Assembly (NCBI RefSeq): GCF_039536765.1 | Contig: NZ_BAAAZF010000001.1 | Span: forward strand, 434,001 to 498,000 | From: Parerythrobacter jejuensis | GTDB taxonomy: Bacteria > Pseudomonadota > Alphaproteobacteria > Sphingomonadales > Sphingomonadaceae | Direction: 5' to 3' | Length of the DNA stretch: 64,000 nucleotides | Part shown: in pieces, positions 16,767 to 27,803 of the stretch | Position numbering within the stretch: position 1 is the first letter of the stretch | How the letters are laid out: every line of letters begins with the position of its first letter | Made by a program: the position numbers and the translations under genes | Notes under the pieces: generated by a model | The model's input: only the letters and a program-made list of their open reading frames with translations | What the model was told of the DNA's origin: nothing | Databases searched by the model: none

Positions 16767-19700
16767 ATGCCCAAACGCACTGACATCTCCTCGATCCTCG
16801 TTATCGGCGCCGGACCGATCATCATCGGCCAGGCGTGCGAGTTCGATTACTCCGGCACGCAGGCGATCAAGGCGCTGCGCGAGGAGGGGTATCGGGTCAT
16901 TCTCGTCAACTCCAACCCGGCCACGATCATGACCGATCCGGAAATGGCGGACGCGACCTATATCGAGCCGATCACACCCGAGATCGTCGCCAAGATCATT
17001 GCCAAGGAGAAACCCGACGCTTTGTTGCCCACCATGGGCGGGCAGACCGCGCTCAATTGCGCACTGGCGCTGGACGAAATGGGCGTGCTGGCCGAACATG
17101 GCGTGGAGATGATCGGGGCCAAGGCTGATGCCATCGACAAGGCCGAAAACCGCCAGCGGTTCCGCGATGCGATGGATTCCATCGGGCTGGAAAGCGCCCG
17201 CAGCGGCGTCGCTAATACGGTCGAGGAGGCGCACAAGATCCTTGAGCGGACCGGCTTGCCCTCCATCATTCGCCCCAGCTTTACATTGGGCGGTACGGGC
17301 GGCGGGATCGCCTATAACAAAACCGAGTTCGAACGCATTGTGCGCGAAGGGCTGGATGCCAGCCCCACCACCGAAGTTTTGATCGAGGAATCGCTGCTCG
17401 GGTGGAAAGAGTTCGAGATGGAAGTCGTGCGCGATCGCGCCGACAATTGCATCATCATCTGCTCGATTGAAAATGTCGATCCGATGGGTGTGCACACCGG
17501 CGATTCCATCACCGTCGCCCCCGCGCTGACGCTGACCGACAAGGAATACCAGATCATGCGCAATGCCAGCATCGCTGTGCTGCGCGAAATTGGAGTCGAA
17601 ACAGGCGGTTCGAACGTACAGTTCGCAGTCAATCCCGCCGATGGCCGGTTGATCGTGATCGAGATGAACCCGCGGGTTTCGCGCTCCTCCGCGCTTGCGT
17701 CCAAGGCCACCGGGTTCCCCATCGCCCGCGTCGCGGCGAAGCTGGCCGTTGGCTATACGCTGGACGAGATCGAGAACGAGATCACCGGCGCGACGCCGGC
17801 CAGTTTCGAGCCGACCATCGACTATGTCGTGACCAAAATCCCGCGCTTCGCCTTCGAGAAATTCAAGGGCACACAGCCCAATCTTGCCACTGCCATGAAA
17901 TCGGTCGGCGAAGTGATGGCCATCGGGCGTAATTTCCAGGAATCGATGCAGAAGGCGCTGCGGGGCCTCGAAACCGGGCTCGACGGGTTCAACCGTGTGG
18001 TCGAGCTGGAGGGTGTGAGCCGCGAAGTGGTGACCGCCGCGATCAGCAAGCGCACGCCCGACCGGCTGCTCAAGGTCGCACAAGCCTTCCGCGAGGGCAT
18101 GGATGTCGAGACGGTCAATTCGATCACCGGTTACGATCCTTGGTTCCTGCGCCAGATCGAGGCAATTATCGCGGCGGAAGCGGAGATCGGCGAGAACGGT
18201 CTGCCCAATGATGCAGCCGGCCTGCGCAAGCTGAAAAGCATGGGCTTCTCCGACAAACGCCTTGCCACGCTGGCGGTGCGCTCTGTCCATGTCGCCGGCG
18301 GATTGGGCGAGACTCAGGCGCGCGGTTCCGGCCTGCTACACGATGCGATGCAGGCGATGGCCGGTGCCACCAGCGAAGAAGAGGTTCGCCAGCTGCGTCA
18401 GAAGCTTGGCGTGCTGCCTGTGTTCAAACGGATCGACAGCTGTGCCGCCGAGTTCGAGGCGATCACGCCCTATATGTACTCGACCTATGAAGCGCCAAGC
18501 TTCGGCGAAGCCGAAAACGAGGCGATGCCGAGTGATCGGCGCAAGATCGTGATCCTGGGTGGTGGGCCCAACCGGATCGGGCAGGGCATCGAGTTCGACT
18601 ATTGCTGCGTCCATGCCTGTTTCGCGCTCAGCGAAGCCGGTTTCGAGACCATCATGGTCAACTGCAACCCCGAAACCGTGTCGACCGATTATGACACGTC
18701 AGACCGGCTCTATTTCGAGCCATTGACCGCCGAAGACGTGCTGGAGATTCTCCGCGTCGAACAACAATCGGGCGAGTTGGTGGGCGTCATCGTCCAGTTT
18801 GGCGGGCAGACCCCGCTTAAGCTCGCACAGGCGCTGGAAGATGCCGGTACCCCGATTCTGGGTACATCGCCCGATGCCATCGACCTGGCCGAAGACCGCG
18901 AGCGTTTTGCCAAGCTGGTCCATCAGCTCAAGCTTAAGCAGCCAGAAAACGGCATTGCAAAGAGCCGCGACGAAGCCGCCGCCAGCGCCGCGCATATCGG
19001 CTATCCCGTGCTGCTGCGCCCAAGCTACGTATTGGGTGGCCGCGCGATGGAGATCGTCGATTCCGAGGCACAGCTGGACGATTACATTGCCACGGCGGTG
19101 AATGTCTCAGGTGACAGCCCGGTGCTGGTCGACCAATATCTGCGCGATGCCATCGAATGCGATGTCGACGTGATTTGCGACGGCGTCGAGGTCCGTATCG
19201 CCGGCGTCATGCAGCATATCGAGGAAGCCGGGGTCCATTCGGGCGACAGTGCCTGCACCTTGCCACCTTACAGCCTGCCAGACGACATCATCGCCGAGAT
19301 GGAGCGCCAGGCGGAGGCGCTTGCGGTCGCGCTCAAGGTCAAAGGCCTGATGAACGTCCAGTTTGCGGTAAAAGATGGTGAGGTATACCTGATTGAGGTC
19401 AATCCGCGCGCGAGCCGGACGGTGCCTTTCGTGGCCAAAGCGATTGGCGAGCCCGTGGCCAAGATCGCAAGCCGAGTGATGGCAGGCGAACCGTTGTCCA
19501 GCTTCGCCCCATTCAACCTGCGGCCCGACCACATGGCGGTGAAAGAGGCTGTCTTCCCGTTCAGCCGCTTCCCCGGTGCCGACCCTGTCTTGTCGCCTGA
19601 AATGAAGTCGACCGGCGAAGTCATGGGCATCGATGCCCGATTCCCGGAGGCGTTCCTCAAATCGCAGATCGGGGCAGGGATGGCTTTGCCCGAAAGCGGT

Positions 19701-20090
19701 ACCCTGTTCGTTTCGGTCAAGAATTCGGACAAGCCCGTCATCGTTCCGGCAATCAAGACCCTGATCGACAAGGGCTTCCGGGTGATCGCCACAGGCGGCA
19801 CCCAGTCCTACCTCGCCGAGCAGGGCCTCCCTGTCGAACGCGTCAACAAGGTCGCCGAAGGGCAGCCGCATATCGTCGATGCGATTATCGATGGCGATGT
19901 CGATCTGATCTTCAACACCACTGAGGGGTGGCAAAGCCTTTTGGACAGCAAGAGCATCCGTGCTTCGGCACTGGAGGCCAAACTGCCATACTACACAACG
20001 GCCGCTGCCAGCCTGGCTGTGGCGGAGGCAATTGCCACCGTTGATGCAAGCGACCTTGAAGTGCGCTCTTTGCAAGACTATTATAGCTGA
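16767..20090 (+). CDS. carB: Carbamoyl-phosphate synthase, large subunit
   Basis: 1107 residues, slightly longer than the E. coli enzyme (1073). Two homologous ATP-grasp halves are visible, each opening with a glycine-rich nucleotide-binding turn ([34 protein letters not shown]) and each holding a NP(R) metal loop ([36 protein letters not shown]). The C-terminal 150 residues form the MGS-like allosteric domain ([17 protein letters not shown]) that binds UMP and ornithine in other bacteria. It makes carbamoyl phosphate from bicarbonate, ATP and ammonia supplied by CarA. greA follows 124 bases later. Confidence 0.99.
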   Translation: MPKRTDISSILVIGAGPIIIGQACEFDYSGTQAIKALREEGYRVILVNSNPATIMTDPEMADATYIEPITPEIVAKIIAKEKPDALLPTMGGQTALNCALALDEMGVLAEHGVEMIGAKADAIDKAENRQRFRDAMDSIGLESARSGVANTVEEAHKILERTGLPSIIRPSFTLGGTGGGIAYNKTEFERIVREGLDASPTTEVLIEESLLGWKEFEMEVVRDRADNCIIICSIENVDPMGVHTGDSITVAPALTLTDKEYQIMRNASIAVLREIGVETGGSNVQFAVNPADGRLIVIEMNPRVSRSSALASKATGFPIARVAAKLAVGYTLDEIENEITGATPASFEPTIDYVVTKIPRFAFEKFKGTQPNLATAMKSVGEVMAIGRNFQESMQKALRGLETGLDGFNRVVELEGVSREVVTAAISKRTPDRLLKVAQAFREGMDVETVNSITGYDPWFLRQIEAIIAAEAEIGENGLPNDAAGLRKLKSMGFSDKRLATLAVRSVHVAGGLGETQARGSGLLHDAMQAMAGATSEEEVRQLRQKLGVLPVFKRIDSCAAEFEAITPYMYSTYEAPSFGEAENEAMPSDRRKIVILGGGPNRIGQGIEFDYCCVHACFALSEAGFETIMVNCNPETVSTDYDTSDRLYFEPLTAEDVLEILRVEQQSGELVGVIVQFGGQTPLKLAQALEDAGTPILGTSPDAIDLAEDRERFAKLVHQLKLKQPENGIAKSRDEAAASAAHIGYPVLLRPSYVLGGRAMEIVDSEAQLDDYIATAVNVSGDSPVLVDQYLRDAIECDVDVICDGVEVRIAGVMQHIEEAGVHSGDSACTLPPYSLPDDIIAEMERQAEALAVALKVKGLMNVQFAVKDGEVYLIEVNPRASRTVPFVAKAIGEPVAKIASRVMAGEPLSSFAPFNLRPDHMAVKEAVFPFSRFPGADPVLSPEMKSTGEVMGIDARFPEAFLKSQIGAGMALPESGTLFVSVKNSDKPVIVPAIKTLIDKGFRVIATGGTQSYLAEQGLPVERVNKVAEGQPHIVDAIIDGDVDLIFNTTEGWQSLLDSKSIRASALEAKLPYYTTAAASLAVAEAIATVDASDLEVRSLQDYYS

Positions 20091-20214
20091 AACTTAGATT
20101 GCTTCTCCCCACAGTTCGATCAGGCTGATCCGCCCAATTCCGGCGCGGCAGAGGATTGAATTGACGGTTCGGCCAGGGGGCGAACGAAACAGAATTGTTA
20201 GATTGGGGGTTCCG

Positions 20215-20682
20215 ATGGACAAGGTTCCAATGCTCGCAGAGGGTTATGAGCAGCTCACAAACGAGTTGAAGGCCCTGCGCGCGGAACGGCCGAAGATTGT
20301 CGACGCGATCGAAGAAGCGCGTGCCCATGGCGATCTTTCGGAGAATGCAGAATACCACGCTGCCAAGGAACGGCAGGGTCAGGTCGAAGCCCAGATCGCA
20401 GATCTGGAAGACAAGACAAGTCGCGCCCAAATCATTGATCCATCTACCCTTTCGGGTGACAAGATCGTGTTTGGCGCCACTGTGACCTTGCTCGATGAAA
20501 ACGACAAACCGGTGAAATACCAGATTGTCGGGCAGACCGAGGCTGACGCGAACAATGGCCGGATCTCCTACAATTCCCCGATCGCACGTGCGCTGATCGG
20601 CAAGACTGTCGGGGAAGAGGTCGAGGTTACGGTGCCGTCGGGCGACAAGTTCTACCTCGTCGACAAGATCGATTTCATCTGA
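20215..20682 (+). CDS. greA: Transcription elongation factor GreA
   Basis: GreA stimulates cleavage of backtracked RNA in stalled RNA polymerase. From ATG 20215 the protein has 155 residues, the family's usual length, and starts [14 protein letters not shown]. The coiled-coil tip carries the acidic pair in the segment [17 protein letters not shown]. The C-terminal FKBP-like domain contains [10 protein letters not shown] near the end. A GGGGG tract lies just upstream of the chosen start, whereas TTG 20161 would add 18 unconserved residues. The carAB-greA order is common in proteobacteria. Confidence 0.97.
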   Translation: MDKVPMLAEGYEQLTNELKALRAERPKIVDAIEEARAHGDLSENAEYHAAKERQGQVEAQIADLEDKTSRAQIIDPSTLSGDKIVFGATVTLLDENDKPVKYQIVGQTEADANNGRISYNSPIARALIGKTVGEEVEVTVPSGDKFYLVDKIDFI

Positions 20683-20695
20683 GCTAAAGCCGGGA

Positions 20696-20718
20696 AGTGA
20701 CTCAATCGAGTCGCTTTT
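20696..20718 (+). terminator. Likely terminator of the carA-greA transcript
   Basis: AGTGACTC (20696-20703) pairs with GAGTCGCT (20708-20715), including one G-U pair, around a 4-base loop, and the right arm runs into TTTT. It lies 13 bases after the greA stop and overlaps the last codons of the convergent GNAT gene. Confidence 0.55.
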
Positions 20719-21190
20719 CCATCGCGTAATTGTGAATCGCGACCGATTGTCCGTAGTGTTCGATATCGAAATCGCGGCGATGCTGCACTGAATAGCCTGC
20801 GCGTTCGAATGCGGGGCGGGCCAGTTCGCTCGCCTCGGTATAAAGGCGCGCTATGCCCATACGGATTGCGTGATCCTCGGCCGCTTGCAACACTTGCCCG
20901 GCTAGCCCGCGCCTGGTGTGATCGGGGTGGTTGTAGAGATGGTCGAGATGACCGTCCGCCTCCAGCAAAGAATAGGCGACCGGCACATCGTCGCTACTGG
21001 CTGCAACAAAGATCAGGGCTCCGCCCTCGACACGCGCGCGATAGCGGTCTGCCGACGGGTGCCGTGCGGACCATGCCGCGACCTGCGCATCGCTATAGGC
21101 GTGCGGTCCAATCGCAGCGATCGCAGCCTGGCAAATCGCCGCCAAATGCTCTGCATCACCATCCCGATAAGGTCGAATGGCGTAGAACAC
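20702..21190 (-). CDS. GNAT-family N-acetyltransferase
   Basis: 162 residues with the GNAT fold: an N-terminal IRPYRDGDAEHLAAIC, the central strand pair VAYSLLEADGHLDHLYNHP, and the acetyl-CoA pyrophosphate loop HTRRGLAGQVLQAAEDHA (R/Q-x-x-G-x-A form). It ends with the usual family pattern ARPAFERAGYSVQHRRDF. The acceptor substrate cannot be inferred. It lies 5 bases downstream of the DUF4170 gene and probably shares its transcript. The end overlaps the greA terminator. Confidence 0.88.
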   Translation of the reverse strand: MFYAIRPYRDGDAEHLAAICQAAIAAIGPHAYSDAQVAAWSARHPSADRYRARVEGGALIFVAASSDDVPVAYSLLEADGHLDHLYNHPDHTRRGLAGQVLQAAEDHAIRMGIARLYTEASELARPAFERAGYSVQHRRDFDIEHYGQSVAIHNYAMEKRLD

Positions 21191-21195
21191 CGCTA

Positions 21196-21426
21196 TCAGG
21201 TATCTGGCGTCAGCAGCTTGTGCAGGTGGACGATAACATACTTCATTTCGGCATCATCAACCGTGCGCTGTGCCTGGCCGCGCCAAGCCTCTTCCGCCGA
21301 TTCATAGTCACTGAATACGCCAACGACGTGCACGCTTTCCGGATCCTGAAACTCGATTGAACGCGGATCGGAAACACGGCCACCCATCACGAGGTGGAGT
21401 TTCTGCTTCGGAGTTGTTTCTTCCAT
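21196..21426 (-). CDS. DUF4170 family protein
   Basis: 76 residues from ATG 21426, chosen because upstream there is AAGAAAGACC and the conserved part begins there; the frame to 21471 adds nothing conserved. The body matches what I know of DUF4170, a small alphaproteobacterial family: LHLVMGGRVSDPRSIEFQDP, then AWRGQAQRTVDDAEMKYVIVHLH. The role is unknown. In other alphaproteobacteria such genes often lie near inositol monophosphatase/lipid genes; here the partner is a GNAT acetyltransferase. Confidence 0.85.
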   Translation of the reverse strand: MEETTPKQKLHLVMGGRVSDPRSIEFQDPESVHVVGVFSDYESAEEAWRGQAQRTVDDAEMKYVIVHLHKLLTPDT

Positions 21427-21524
21427 GGTCTTTCTTCCTTGGGGAGGATTCTTGCCGCGCCCATAAACCAAGCGGCGCAGCAGGCAAACCCACTACGCCG
21501 CGTGATTGTGTCGGTTGTTGGTGA

Positions 21525-22016
21525 TCAGTGGGCGATGCGGGACTTCGTATCACGGAATGTGCGGCCTGCCTTGCGCCCGGCGCGGCGGCCCAGATCATGG
21601 GCGGCATCGCGGGCGGTGGTCGCAAAATGAGATCCTTCGCGCTTCGCTTTGCGGGCCGTGCGATCCAGTGTGTCACTGATGTCCTCCAGCTTGTCGCCGC
21701 CAGCTTGCTTGACGTCGTCCGCGATGTCTCCCGCACTGTCGATCACGCCCATGGCGTAGGCGATCCCCGCTTCGGTCGCGTAGGATGCAAGGCCGGCTGC
21801 GCGGTTGCCCAAACGCCTGCCGGGTCGTGTCATCGCGCCGATCATGATGCCCAGGATGGCAACACCAGCCACGCTGGCCACCGGGTGGGCTTTCACAAAT
21901 TCGGTGGCAACAGTGCCTGCCTCTTTGGCTGCGGCGACAAAGTCCCGCTCTGCCAGGCGGCGTTCGCCTTCTTCGATACGCGCGCGCAAGGCATCACGTT
22001 TCTCTTCAGTGGTCAT
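21525..22016 (-). CDS. Membrane-anchored stress-type protein (DUF883-like), last gene of the yqjD-like operon
   Basis: 163 residues. A charged N-terminal helix (TTEEKRDALRARIEEGERRL) leads to one small-residue membrane segment at about residues 43-62 (VASVAGVAILGIMIGAM), flanked by a basic TRPGRR. A long amphipathic region follows, with a highly basic end (GRRAGRKAGRTFRDTKSRIAH). The membrane motif after HPVAS resembles the anchor of ElaB/YqjD proteins. Its ATG overlaps the stop of the previous gene (ATGA), so translation is likely coupled. Function is unknown; a role at the inner membrane under stress is inferred from the promoter and gene order. Confidence 0.75.
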   Translation of the reverse strand: MTTEEKRDALRARIEEGERRLAERDFVAAAKEAGTVATEFVKAHPVASVAGVAILGIMIGAMTRPGRRLGNRAAGLASYATEAGIAYAMGVIDSAGDIADDVKQAGGDKLEDISDTLDRTARKAKREGSHFATTARDAAHDLGRRAGRKAGRTFRDTKSRIAH

Positions 22017-22369
22017 TCTTCGTCTCCACTCGTTTCTGGATCGAGCGCGTCAGGGGAGGCGGGCTCTTCCGGTTGGTCAAAATCGGCCAGCTCTTCCTCG
22101 TCGAAGAACAGGGCCAGGATGGGATTGCGCGCGAACCAGAGAATGATGGCCCCAATCAGCAGGGCAAGAATGCCCTTGTTGCTGTCGGCGCTGCTGCTGG
22201 CTTTGTCGAATACCTCCGCCGCACCGTCCTTGGCTCGATCAAGCGCGCGTGCTCCTACGCCGCGATTGTCCAAATCGCTTTTCAAGCGAGCGATATCGGC
22301 CTTTACCAGGGCCCGGGCGGCGTTGCGCAAGGCCCGGTCTTCAATCAATTGTCGGTCAAGCCTGCTCAT
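22013..22369 (-). CDS. Small single-pass membrane protein, third gene of the yqjD-like operon
   Basis: 118 residues from ATG 22369 (MSRLDRQLIEDRALRNAARALVK). The N-terminal half is a charged helix with DIARLKSDLDNRG. One membrane segment follows (GILALLIGAIILWFARNPIL), then a very acidic tail (DEEELADFDQPEEP). The position after the YqjE-like gene corresponds to yqjK in enterobacteria, but sequence similarity cannot be judged by eye. It overlaps the upstream gene by 14 bases and the downstream one by 4. The frame upstream to 22441 is inside the neighbour and is not used. Confidence 0.75.
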   Translation of the reverse strand: MSRLDRQLIEDRALRNAARALVKADIARLKSDLDNRGVGARALDRAKDGAAEVFDKASSSADSNKGILALLIGAIILWFARNPILALFFDEEELADFDQPEEPASPDALDPETSGDEE

Positions 22370-22781
22370 CGGTTTCACTCTTGAACGCTTCTGACACGGC
22401 TTTGAACCGGCTAACGGCGATGCCGCCAAAAATGGCGACACCGAGCAAAAGGACCCCTACCACTGTGGCGACTGCGCCAAAGGCGGTCAGATAGGGCTCC
22501 AGCGCAATGATAAGGCCGACAACCAGGCCGATCAGGGCAAGATGCAGGAAAGCAAATGCACCAAGAACGGCTATGACGCCGCCCTTGGTTTTCTTACCGG
22601 CAAATCCAGCCCGGGACTTCTGGAACGCGATTTCGGCATCGACATAGGTCTTGCCGTCTTCGATCAGCGCACTGACATCATCTGCCAGGGAGCCGAAAGG
22701 CGGATCGCTCGCAGCGTCTCGCGGCGTGCTCACCGGTTCCAGAGTATCAGGCTGCGCATCACGCGCGGCATCATCCAGCAT
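22356..22781 (-). CDS. YqjE/holin-III-like membrane protein
   Basis: 141 residues. A hydrophilic N-terminal half ends in an amphipathic helix (ALIEDGKTYVDAEIAFQKSRAG). Two membrane segments follow (GGVIAVLGAFAFLHLALIGL and AVATVVGVLLLGVAIFGG). This layout is that of the family often labelled 'phage holin family protein' (PF07332), to which E. coli YqjE belongs. There is no phage context, so the holin name should not be read as a lysis function. It overlaps the downstream gene by 14 bases and starts 26 bases after the preceding gene. Confidence 0.78.
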   Translation of the reverse strand: MLDDAARDAQPDTLEPVSTPRDAASDPPFGSLADDVSALIEDGKTYVDAEIAFQKSRAGFAGKKTKGGVIAVLGAFAFLHLALIGLVVGLIIALEPYLTAFGAVATVVGVLLLGVAIFGGIAVSRFKAVSEAFKSETDEQA

Positions 22782-22807
22782 TCGCGCAGCCCCTCACTCT
22801 TGGTTGC

Positions 22808-23419
22808 TTAACGACGGAACAGTCGCGCCAGGATGTAGCCGCCAATTGCCGCAAGGCCAATCGCCGTTCCGGGGCTTTTGCGCACGAATTCGCGAGCATC
22901 ATCGCCGATTTCCTCGACGCTCTTGGCCTCCAGCTTCGCAGCGTTTTCTTGCAAGCTGCGCGAGGCATTCCGTGCATAGTCACCGTATTTCGGGCCGAAC
23001 TGGTCGTCGATGGCTGCCGCATTGTCGGCCACCATCTTGCCCAAAGCGGAAAGGGCATCGCTTGCCTTGGCTTTGCCTTCTACAGCAAGCTCACCAGCGC
23101 GAACCTTGGTTTCTTCGGCCAGCTCGGAAGCGCGCACCTTGGCCTCTTCGCCGTAGGCCTTGGCATCTGCCGTCAGATCGGTGCTCTTGCCCTTGGCCTG
23201 TTCGCGATAGGTACCGACCACTTCGCCAGCTTCAGCCTTTAGCGCAGCGGCACCGGCCTTCGCTTCGTCAAGTGCCGCATTGAAACGGGACTTGGCTTCC
23301 TCGCGGTGGGCCTGTGCTTCCAGCACTTCCGGTTCTGCCTTCGCGGGCGATGCCTTGGCCTTGGTGGCGCGTTTGGTTTTCGGTTTTGCGGAGCTTCCGC
23401 TGGTCGGACTCTTGGCCAT
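22808..23419 (-). CDS. YqjD/ElaB-like membrane-anchored protein with a histone-like basic head
   Basis: 203 residues from ATG 23419. Residues of about 2-30 are Lys/Ala/Ser/Pro-rich (KPKTKRATKAKASPAKAEP), like bacterial H1-type tails. The middle 130 residues are a charged amphipathic helix with repeated EEAKVRASELAEETKVRAGE blocks. The C-terminus REFVRKSPGTAIGLAAIGGYILARLFRR-type anchor (about residues 178-203) matches the glycine-rich tail of DUF883/YqjD, a ribosome-binding inner-membrane protein in E. coli. It is the first gene of a four-gene operon behind a GGAAC-N17-GTT element. A GAGGG ribosome-binding site precedes the ATG. Confidence 0.8.
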   Translation of the reverse strand: MAKSPTSGSSAKPKTKRATKAKASPAKAEPEVLEAQAHREEAKSRFNAALDEAKAGAAALKAEAGEVVGTYREQAKGKSTDLTADAKAYGEEAKVRASELAEETKVRAGELAVEGKAKASDALSALGKMVADNAAAIDDQFGPKYGDYARNASRSLQENAAKLEAKSVEEIGDDAREFVRKSPGTAIGLAAIGGYILARLFRR

Positions 23420-23481
23420 TGTTTGATCCCTCAAAATTCGTTTCGTTTCAGCGCAGTCGGGGGACTTTGCCTGCTCAATAG

Positions 23482-24870
<1,389 letters not shown>

Positions 24871-24891
24871 GGTCAACCCAAGACGAGCGGT

Positions 24892-25059
24892 TCAGCTCCG
24901 CGCAGCGAAGCGAAGGCGGGCAATGGCGCTGTCGATATCGGCAGCCGCCAGATGCACCCCCATAGCATCGACCTCGGCCAGCTTCCGCTCCAACTCCGCT
25001 GCCATTTGCAGCAAAGCATCGCTTCGTTGTCCACCAGCGGGCGGTGCAGGTTGCATCAT
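24892..25059 (-). CDS. Small hypothetical protein
   Basis: 55 residues beginning MMQPAPPAGGQRSD. GGATAGGACA lies just before the start as a plausible ribosome-binding site. The rest is an amphipathic helix (ALLQMAAELERKLAEVDAMG) ending in AIARLRFAARS, with no cysteine and no membrane segment. The frame is open upstream to 25203, but only this part looks protein-like. No family is recognised. It converges on eno with a 21-base gap and is divergent from the phosphotransferase gene. Confidence 0.45.
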   Translation of the reverse strand: MMQPAPPAGGQRSDALLQMAAELERKLAEVDAMGVHLAAADIDSAIARLRFAARS

Positions 25060-25229
25060 TGTCCTATCCGTGTCCCAAAGCCTTGCGATCGACCCATGCT
25101 CATGACTGGCGCATAAGTCCTTGCGGTGCCACCCGAACTTGATCGCATTCGGAGCAACCCGACTGATCGTGCTTGTATTGGCAAGTGCCCGGCCATGCCG
25201 CATAAGCCCTGCAAACGAGGGGAGGGAGA

Positions 25230-26285
25230 ATGAGCGAATTTCCTACACATCCGGCACAGATTTCTGCCGGATGGCTGTCAGAAGTGCTGGGGCAGGACGT
25301 CTTGGCCGTCCGATGGGAAGCGATCGGCACCGGGCAGGTCGGTGACAGTGTTCGGCTTCATCTCGAATTGCCCGAAGGCAGCCCGCTTGCTCCCACGCTC
25401 GCCGCCAAACTCCCCGCAGCAGACCAGACGAGCAGGGCCACTGCGGGCACCTTCGGCCTTTATGCCAAGGAAGTGGGTTTCTACCGCGAGATAGCGCCGC
25501 ATCTGGCGGTTCGCGTGCCGGAGGTCTATTTCAGTGCGATCGACGATACCGGCGTCGACTTCGTCCTCCTGTTCGAGGATCTGGGGCCGGCAAGGGGCGG
25601 TAACCAGATTGCCGGTTGCAGCCTGCCGGATGCCGAAGCTGCGATGCGCCAGGCTGCGGCCATCCATGCGCCCAGCTGGAGAAACGCCGAAGTGCTCGAC
25701 ACGGGATGGCTCCACTCGACAGCCCAGCTGCGCGAACAGATCCGCGCACTCTATCCGCAAGCCCAGTCGGTATGGCGCGAACGCTATGCCGATGCGCTTG
25801 AACCGGAATACATGGAGCTTTGCGAAGGTGTAGCTGCCGCGGGCGATGCGCTGTTCTCGCGTGAACCCGAGGTCGTTTCCCTCGTCCATGGTGACTTCCG
25901 CCTCGACAACATGCTGTTCGACATAAAGGGCGGCACAGAGCCGCTTGCGATCCTCGACTGGCAAACCGTGACCGTTGGTCATGCGATGACCGATATCGGC
26001 TATTTCATGGGCTGCGGCATCGGCGAATTACGCGCTGGAAACGAGGATCACCTTTTCGATCTCTATGTCGAAGAGATGGAAGCGAGAGGCGTGACCCTCC
26101 AGCGCGAGGATGTCTGGCGGGACTACCGCATCGGCGCGTTGCACGGCATAACTACGGCCGTTTTCAGCGCTGCCTTTGTCGAACGCACCGAACGTGGTGA
26201 CGCCAATTTCCTGTCTATGGCCCGGGGGGCTTGCTCGCTCGCGCTGGAGCATGACAGCCTCGATGCCCTCAAAGGAGACGCGTGA
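25230..26285 (+). CDS. Aminoglycoside-phosphotransferase-like kinase
   Basis: 351 residues with the APH/choline-kinase fold. The catalytic Brenner motif is LVHGDFRLDN (H220, D222, N227), and the metal-binding Asp is D243 in ILDWQ. The N-lobe shows the nucleotide-binding turn GTGQVGDSVRLHLEL. A very strong GGGGAGGGAGA lies before ATG 25230. Such 'phosphotransferase family' proteins in sphingomonads are often linked to acyl-CoA or steroid-like metabolism, but the substrate is not readable. It overlaps the next gene by one base (TGATG), so the two are translationally coupled. Confidence 0.87.
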   Translation: MSEFPTHPAQISAGWLSEVLGQDVLAVRWEAIGTGQVGDSVRLHLELPEGSPLAPTLAAKLPAADQTSRATAGTFGLYAKEVGFYREIAPHLAVRVPEVYFSAIDDTGVDFVLLFEDLGPARGGNQIAGCSLPDAEAAMRQAAAIHAPSWRNAEVLDTGWLHSTAQLREQIRALYPQAQSVWRERYADALEPEYMELCEGVAAAGDALFSREPEVVSLVHGDFRLDNMLFDIKGGTEPLAILDWQTVTVGHAMTDIGYFMGCGIGELRAGNEDHLFDLYVEEMEARGVTLQREDVWRDYRIGALHGITTAVFSAAFVERTERGDANFLSMARGACSLALEHDSLDALKGDA

Positions 26286-27379
26286 TGACACTGAGCAAGG
26301 GTGACGAGTATCCTATCCACCAGACTCCGGAGCCGGTGGCATATTCAGGCACGGACCGGAATTTCTACGATCGCTATTTCTTCAATGGTTACGGCCCCGA
26401 CGGAGAGGACTTCTTCGCACTCGCTTTCGGGGTCTACCCCCACCTTGACGTCGCCGATGCACATTTCTGTGTGATCCGGGACGAAACGCAGCACTGCATC
26501 CATGCAAGCCGAGCCTTGGGCATGGAACGGATGGATATGGAAGCGGGCCCGATCAGGATCGAAGTGATCGAACCGCTGCAATCCTTGCGCCTGATCGTTG
26601 AAGAGCAAGACGGGATTTCGGCCGACATTACCTTCGTCGGTCGCGCCTTCCCAATTGAAGAACCACGCTTCATCCACCGGATCGGACCGCGCGCCTTTAT
26701 GGACTATACGCGAATGACCCAGAACGGGAGCTATTCGGGCTGGATCGAAGTCGATGGCGAGCGGCGCGAACTGGTCGACGGCGTCCTCGGCACGCGCGAT
26801 CGCAGCTGGGGCGTACGGCCGGTTGGTGCACGCGATCCACAGCCGATGCCCGGTGCCCCTGATATGCCGCAATTCTTCTGGCAATGGACCCCGATTAACC
26901 TGCCCGGCGGCTCGCTGTTCTTCCACATTAATGCAGACCAGCAAGGGGCAGCGTGGAACACACGCGCGGCTTGGGCCCCCAATGGCGCGAGTGCTGACGG
27001 GATAACGGAAGGGGGAGGGACCCTTGCCGCAGAGCTGGTCAAGGGGTCACGCTGGCCAGAAAAGGGGACCATCACACTCGATGTTCCCGGCGCGCCACAG
27101 CAACTGACCCTGTCTCCCGTCAAACGCTTCCAGATGCGCGGGCTGGGCTATACCCACCCTGAGTGGGGGCATGGCTTGTTCCATGGCCAGTCACGGGTGG
27201 CCCGCGAAGATATCGACCTCGCCACTACCGATCCGCTGGCGCTGGAAAACGTCCATGTCCAGATTGTCAGCAAGGTCGAAACCGACACCGGGGAAAGCGG
27301 CGTCGGTGTATTCGAACAGCTGATCATGGGGCCCTATGACCCACTTGGGCTGTCGGGCTTCCTCGACGCAGCGTCCTAG
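26285..27379 (+). CDS. CrtC/lipocalin-like conserved hypothetical protein
   Basis: 364 residues from ATG 26285, which shares one base with the preceding stop codon; GTG 26282 is in frame but unneeded. The protein is rich in beta-strand patterns and aromatic residues. It has an N-terminal [24 protein letters not shown], a central [16 protein letters not shown] and a late GHGLFHGQ. This resembles the two-lobed lipocalin fold of CrtC/AttH-like and DUF7064/7065 proteins, which isomerise or hydrate hydrophobic substrates. There is no signal peptide. Function is unknown, and pairing with a kinase suggests a shared small-molecule substrate. The stop codon interlocks with that of ribH (CTAG). Confidence 0.7.
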   Translation: MTLSKGDEYPIHQTPEPVAYSGTDRNFYDRYFFNGYGPDGEDFFALAFGVYPHLDVADAHFCVIRDETQHCIHASRALGMERMDMEAGPIRIEVIEPLQSLRLIVEEQDGISADITFVGRAFPIEEPRFIHRIGPRAFMDYTRMTQNGSYSGWIEVDGERRELVDGVLGTRDRSWGVRPVGARDPQPMPGAPDMPQFFWQWTPINLPGGSLFFHINADQQGAAWNTRAAWAPNGASADGITEGGGTLAAELVKGSRWPEKGTITLDVPGAPQQLTLSPVKRFQMRGLGYTHPEWGHGLFHGQSRVAREDIDLATTDPLALENVHVQIVSKVETDTGESGVGVFEQLIMGPYDPLGLSGFLDAAS

Positions 27380-27798
27380 CGTTCGAAACGGTCGCGAAGC
27401 TCCAGCAGGGCCATTGCGGCCTTGGCAGCTTCACCACCCTTGTTCTTCTGCCCGGGATCGGCGCGGACCAGCGTCTGCGCTTCATTTTCTGTCGTCAGGA
27501 TGCCATTGCCGATGGCGATGCCATCCATTGTCAGCGCCAGGATCCCGCGCGCACTTTCACCGGCCACGATTTCGAAGTGATAGGTTTCCCCGCGAATAAC
27601 CACGCCAATCGCAACAAAGCCATCATAGCCACCGCTTTCGGCTGCCATCGCGATGGCGCCGGGAATCTCCAGCGCGCCTGGCACGGTCAAGACTTCGACC
27701 TCGTGCCCTGCCGCCTCAAGCGATTGCCTCGCGCCGGCGATGAGCATGTCATTATAGCTGTCGTAGAAACGGGCTTCGACAATCAGGAACTTGGCCAT
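27376..27798 (-). CDS. ribH: 6,7-dimethyl-8-ribityllumazine synthase
   Basis: The penultimate enzyme of riboflavin synthesis joins the dihydroxybutanone phosphate product of RibB to the aminopyrimidine. The 140-residue protein has [15 protein letters not shown] (substrate-binding turn), [14 protein letters not shown] (catalytic His region) and the C-terminal [13 protein letters not shown] helix. It lies 5 bases after ribB, so the two pathway branches that meet here are co-transcribed. Its stop codon overlaps the end of the convergent CrtC-like gene. Confidence 0.97.
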   Translation of the reverse strand: MAKFLIVEARFYDSYNDMLIAGARQSLEAAGHEVEVLTVPGALEIPGAIAMAAESGGYDGFVAIGVVIRGETYHFEIVAGESARGILALTMDGIAIGNGILTTENEAQTLVRADPGQKNKGGEAAKAAMALLELRDRFER

Positions 27799-27803
27799 GG
27801 GTG

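Noticed and set aside
16719-18290. 523-codon frame on the minus strand opposite carB
   Set aside because: Shadow of carB in a GC-rich gene; no domain, no ribosome-binding site, and carB is complete.
22356-22781. Phage holin, suggesting a prophage remnant
   Set aside because: The 'holin' label is only a family name. No other phage gene, attachment repeat or integrase is near, and the neighbours are yqjD-like.
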